Origin: Palsa-461 sp040414865
GTDB lineage: Bacteria; Actinomycetota; Acidimicrobiia; Acidimicrobiales; RAAP-2
DNA length: 64,000 nucleotides
Direction: 5' to 3'
Assembly (NCBI GenBank): GCA_040414865.1
Contig: JBEDUR010000020.1
Span: forward strand, 1 to 64,000
The first letter of the stretch is position 1; each line of letters starts with the position of its first letter. The position numbers were made by a program, and so were the translations under genes. Shown here one piece after another: positions 62,669-64,000 of this stretch. The notes below the pieces were generated by a model, which had not been told where the DNA came from, did no database searches, and worked only from the letters and a program-made list of their open reading frames with translations.

Positions 62669-63499
62669 TCACCTGGCCGCTCCGACCAAGGAGAAGAACT
62701 CCCCCCGGGTGCGCTCGTCGTCGCGCACCAGCCCCGAGAGGGCCGAGGTGAGGGTCCGCGAGCCTCCGGCGTGCGCCCCCCGCAGCGACATGCAGGCGTG
62801 GTCGGCCTCGAGGACCACGCCCACGCCCTTGGGGCGCAGGTTGACGCCCAACCAGTCGGCCACCTGGGTGGTGAGCCGCTCCTGGACCTGCAGGCCGCGG
62901 GCGAAGAACGTGACCACCCGGGCCAGCTTGGACAGCCCGATCAGGCGGTCGCCGGGAAGGTAGCCGACGTGCGCCACGCCGGAGAACGGCAGGAGGTGGT
63001 GCTCGCAGAGGGATGAGAACGGGATGTTCCGGGCCATCACCAACTCGTCGTAGCCCTCGTCGTTGGGAAACGTGGTGGCGACGAACGTCTCCGGGGTCAG
63101 CAGCTCGGCGAAGGCGCGGGCGGCGCGCGCCGGCGTTTCCGCGAGGTGGTCGCCCGAAGGATCGACCCCGAGAGCCTCGAGCAACTCGGCGACGGCAAGG
63201 GTGGCCCGGTCGAGGTCGATCGGACGATCATGGCGATCGAGGACCAGATGGCTTGCTCCTGACCACTCGACGCCAGCCCCGGGACCATCGGCAGGGGTGA
63301 CGGCGAGATGCGCGTTGCCGTCATGGGCTTCGACCCTCGAGACCGCCGGGCCCCGGGTCCCCGACTCGTCTTGGCGGGACACGACCGGCCTCGGAGCCCT
63401 GTCGGCTGCCGGTCGGCCCTCACGGGGACATCCCCGCGAAGCGACCAAATCGCTCGAGACCCGGCTCGCTCGGCGCTCGAAACTCGACGACATGGGCAT
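62669..63499 (-). CDS. folE: GTP cyclohydrolase I with N-terminal extension
   Basis: A 276-residue protein. Residues about 92-276 are GTP cyclohydrolase I: HLAETPARAARAFAELLTP, the zinc ligands Cys165 and His168 in SSLCEHHLLPF, LIGLSKLARVV, QVQERLTTQVADWL, and Cys236 in HACMSLRG. It makes dihydroneopterin triphosphate for folate or related pterins. The first 90 residues (RRASRVSSDLVASRGCPREG onward) are an extension not seen in short FolE proteins. Start ATG at 63499 with GGAAGG. No other folate genes in the window. Confidence 0.9.
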   Translation of the reverse strand: MPMSSSFERRASRVSSDLVASRGCPREGRPAADRAPRPVVSRQDESGTRGPAVSRVEAHDGNAHLAVTPADGPGAGVEWSGASHLVLDRHDRPIDLDRATLAVAELLEALGVDPSGDHLAETPARAARAFAELLTPETFVATTFPNDEGYDELVMARNIPFSSLCEHHLLPFSGVAHVGYLPGDRLIGLSKLARVVTFFARGLQVQERLTTQVADWLGVNLRPKGVGVVLEADHACMSLRGAHAGGSRTLTSALSGLVRDDERTRGEFFSLVGAAR

Positions 63500-63652
63500 T
63501 GCACCTTCCTCTCCGAAACTTGTCATCCGATATCGCTGCCTTCGACTGCACAGCGTGGGTTCGGCGTTCCCCGGGTTCCGCCGGGCCGACGACGGTGGTC
63601 CAAGGACGCATCGCGCCGGGTGGGCCACCGAGCACTCCACGATCGGGACCCT

Positions 63653-64000
63653 TCAGCTGCGACGGGACCCGATCAGCCGACGGGGCGCGTACTTCGCCGC
63701 CAGTCGGGCGAGGGCGAGCGCAGCCAGCATGAGGCCGAAGTCCCGAAGGGCGATGTCCCAAAACACGGCGGTGTGCCCACCGGTGGCGATGCTCTTGATG
63801 ACGGTGTTGGTGATGATGCCGCCCAGCCAACCGGCCACCACATAGGGGGCCAGGCGCGGCAACAGGAGGACGCCGACCCCGGCGACGATCTCGATCACGC
63901 CCACCCCGTACATGAAGCTCTGCGGGCTGACACTCAGGAAGTGGGGAAACCCGACCCAGAGGTACTTCGGCCAGTAGGTCATCCAGTTGAAGAACTTGTC
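63653..64000 (-). CDS. Partial DoxX-like membrane protein
   Basis: A minus-strand frame running off the right edge. About 116 residues are visible, ending RRLIGSRRS. The hydrophobic segments (FMYGVGVIEIVAGVGVLLLP; PYVVAGWLGGIITNTVIKSI; ALRDFGLMLAALALARLA) and the GWLGGI..N pattern resemble DoxX-type four-helix membrane proteins. The reading frame continues upstream of the internal MTYW methionine (DKFFNW precedes it), so the start lies beyond 64000. Function unknown. Confidence 0.6.
   Translation of the reverse strand, partial: DKFFNWMTYWPKYLWVGFPHFLSVSPQSFMYGVGVIEIVAGVGVLLLPRLAPYVVAGWLGGIITNTVIKSIATGGHTAVFWDIALRDFGLMLAALALARLAAKYAPRRLIGSRRS

Noticed and set aside
1..64000. tRNA, rRNA, CRISPR arrays, insertion sequences, attachment sites
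   Set aside because: I looked for tRNA-like cloverleaf ends, regularly spaced repeats, transposase motifs and flanking inverted repeats and found none that I could support by eye.

Overview
The window is GC-rich, gene-dense bacterial DNA with many GTG/TTG starts. It encodes an F420-dependent luciferase-like oxidoreductase, a MhuD-like haem oxygenase, a PAC2 protein, a DUF2630 protein and a HelD/HelR-type RNA polymerase ATPase. This mix points to an actinobacterium, possibly an acidimicrobial or related soil/aquatic lineage. That is inference: there is no rRNA or other phylogenetic marker, and I saw no tRNA, CRISPR array, insertion sequence or phage gene.

Layout. 1-10.4 kb: housekeeping and detoxification genes (epoxide hydrolase, two-domain VOC protein, STAS protein convergent with an ECF sigma factor, serine hydrolase, class V aminotransferase-like enzyme, haem oxygenase, PAC2 protein, stand-alone LigD-type polymerase, DinB protein, small membrane protein). 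10.4-14.0 kb: BNR-repeat protein coupled to a ubiquitin-like MoaD/ThiS protein, methyltransferase, phosphodiesterase, DUF2630 protein. 14.7-34.9 kb: a transport region. It starts with a three-gene branched-chain-type ABC import operon built from fusions (LivH-LivM; MFS-LivF-LivG; a lipoprotein binding protein). A heterodimeric ABC exporter pair follows, then four large paralogous secreted binding proteins, each a self-contained cassette with promoter, leader and terminator. 35-41.8 kb: methyltransferase, NatA/NatB-like ABC pair, DUF429 protein, HtrA-type protease, zinc-ribbon membrane protein. 42-53.8 kb: catabolic enzymes (GH3 glycosidase, HSL-type esterase, acyl-CoA synthetase, F420 oxidoreductase, Baeyer-Villiger-like monooxygenase), a HelD/HelR-like gene behind a promoter-leader-terminator element, and a sirtuin. 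54-64 kb: a PH/GRAM-like unknown, an AT-richer methyltransferase, a PhnB-like VOC protein, haloalkane dehalogenase, isochorismatase-fold hydrolase, a DUF3565-DUF1971 fusion, transaldolase behind a coupled small ORF, ferredoxin-reductase-like flavoprotein, GTP cyclohydrolase I and a DoxX-like fragment.

How the genes fit together. The 14.7-34.9 kb block looks like one functional theme: uptake of an unknown substrate by a Liv-type importer whose permeases and ATPases are fused, with an MFS domain in the same chain as both ATPases. It is supplemented by several binding proteins. The three minus-strand binding-protein genes share a promoter of the form TTGCRC-N17-GACAAT about 100 nt upstream of the start codon and a GC-rich hairpin 27-30 nt after the stop, so they probably arose by tandem duplication of a whole cassette and are probably co-regulated. 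The enzymes flanking this block suggest a heterotroph that uses esters, epoxides, haloalkanes, ketones and glycosides.
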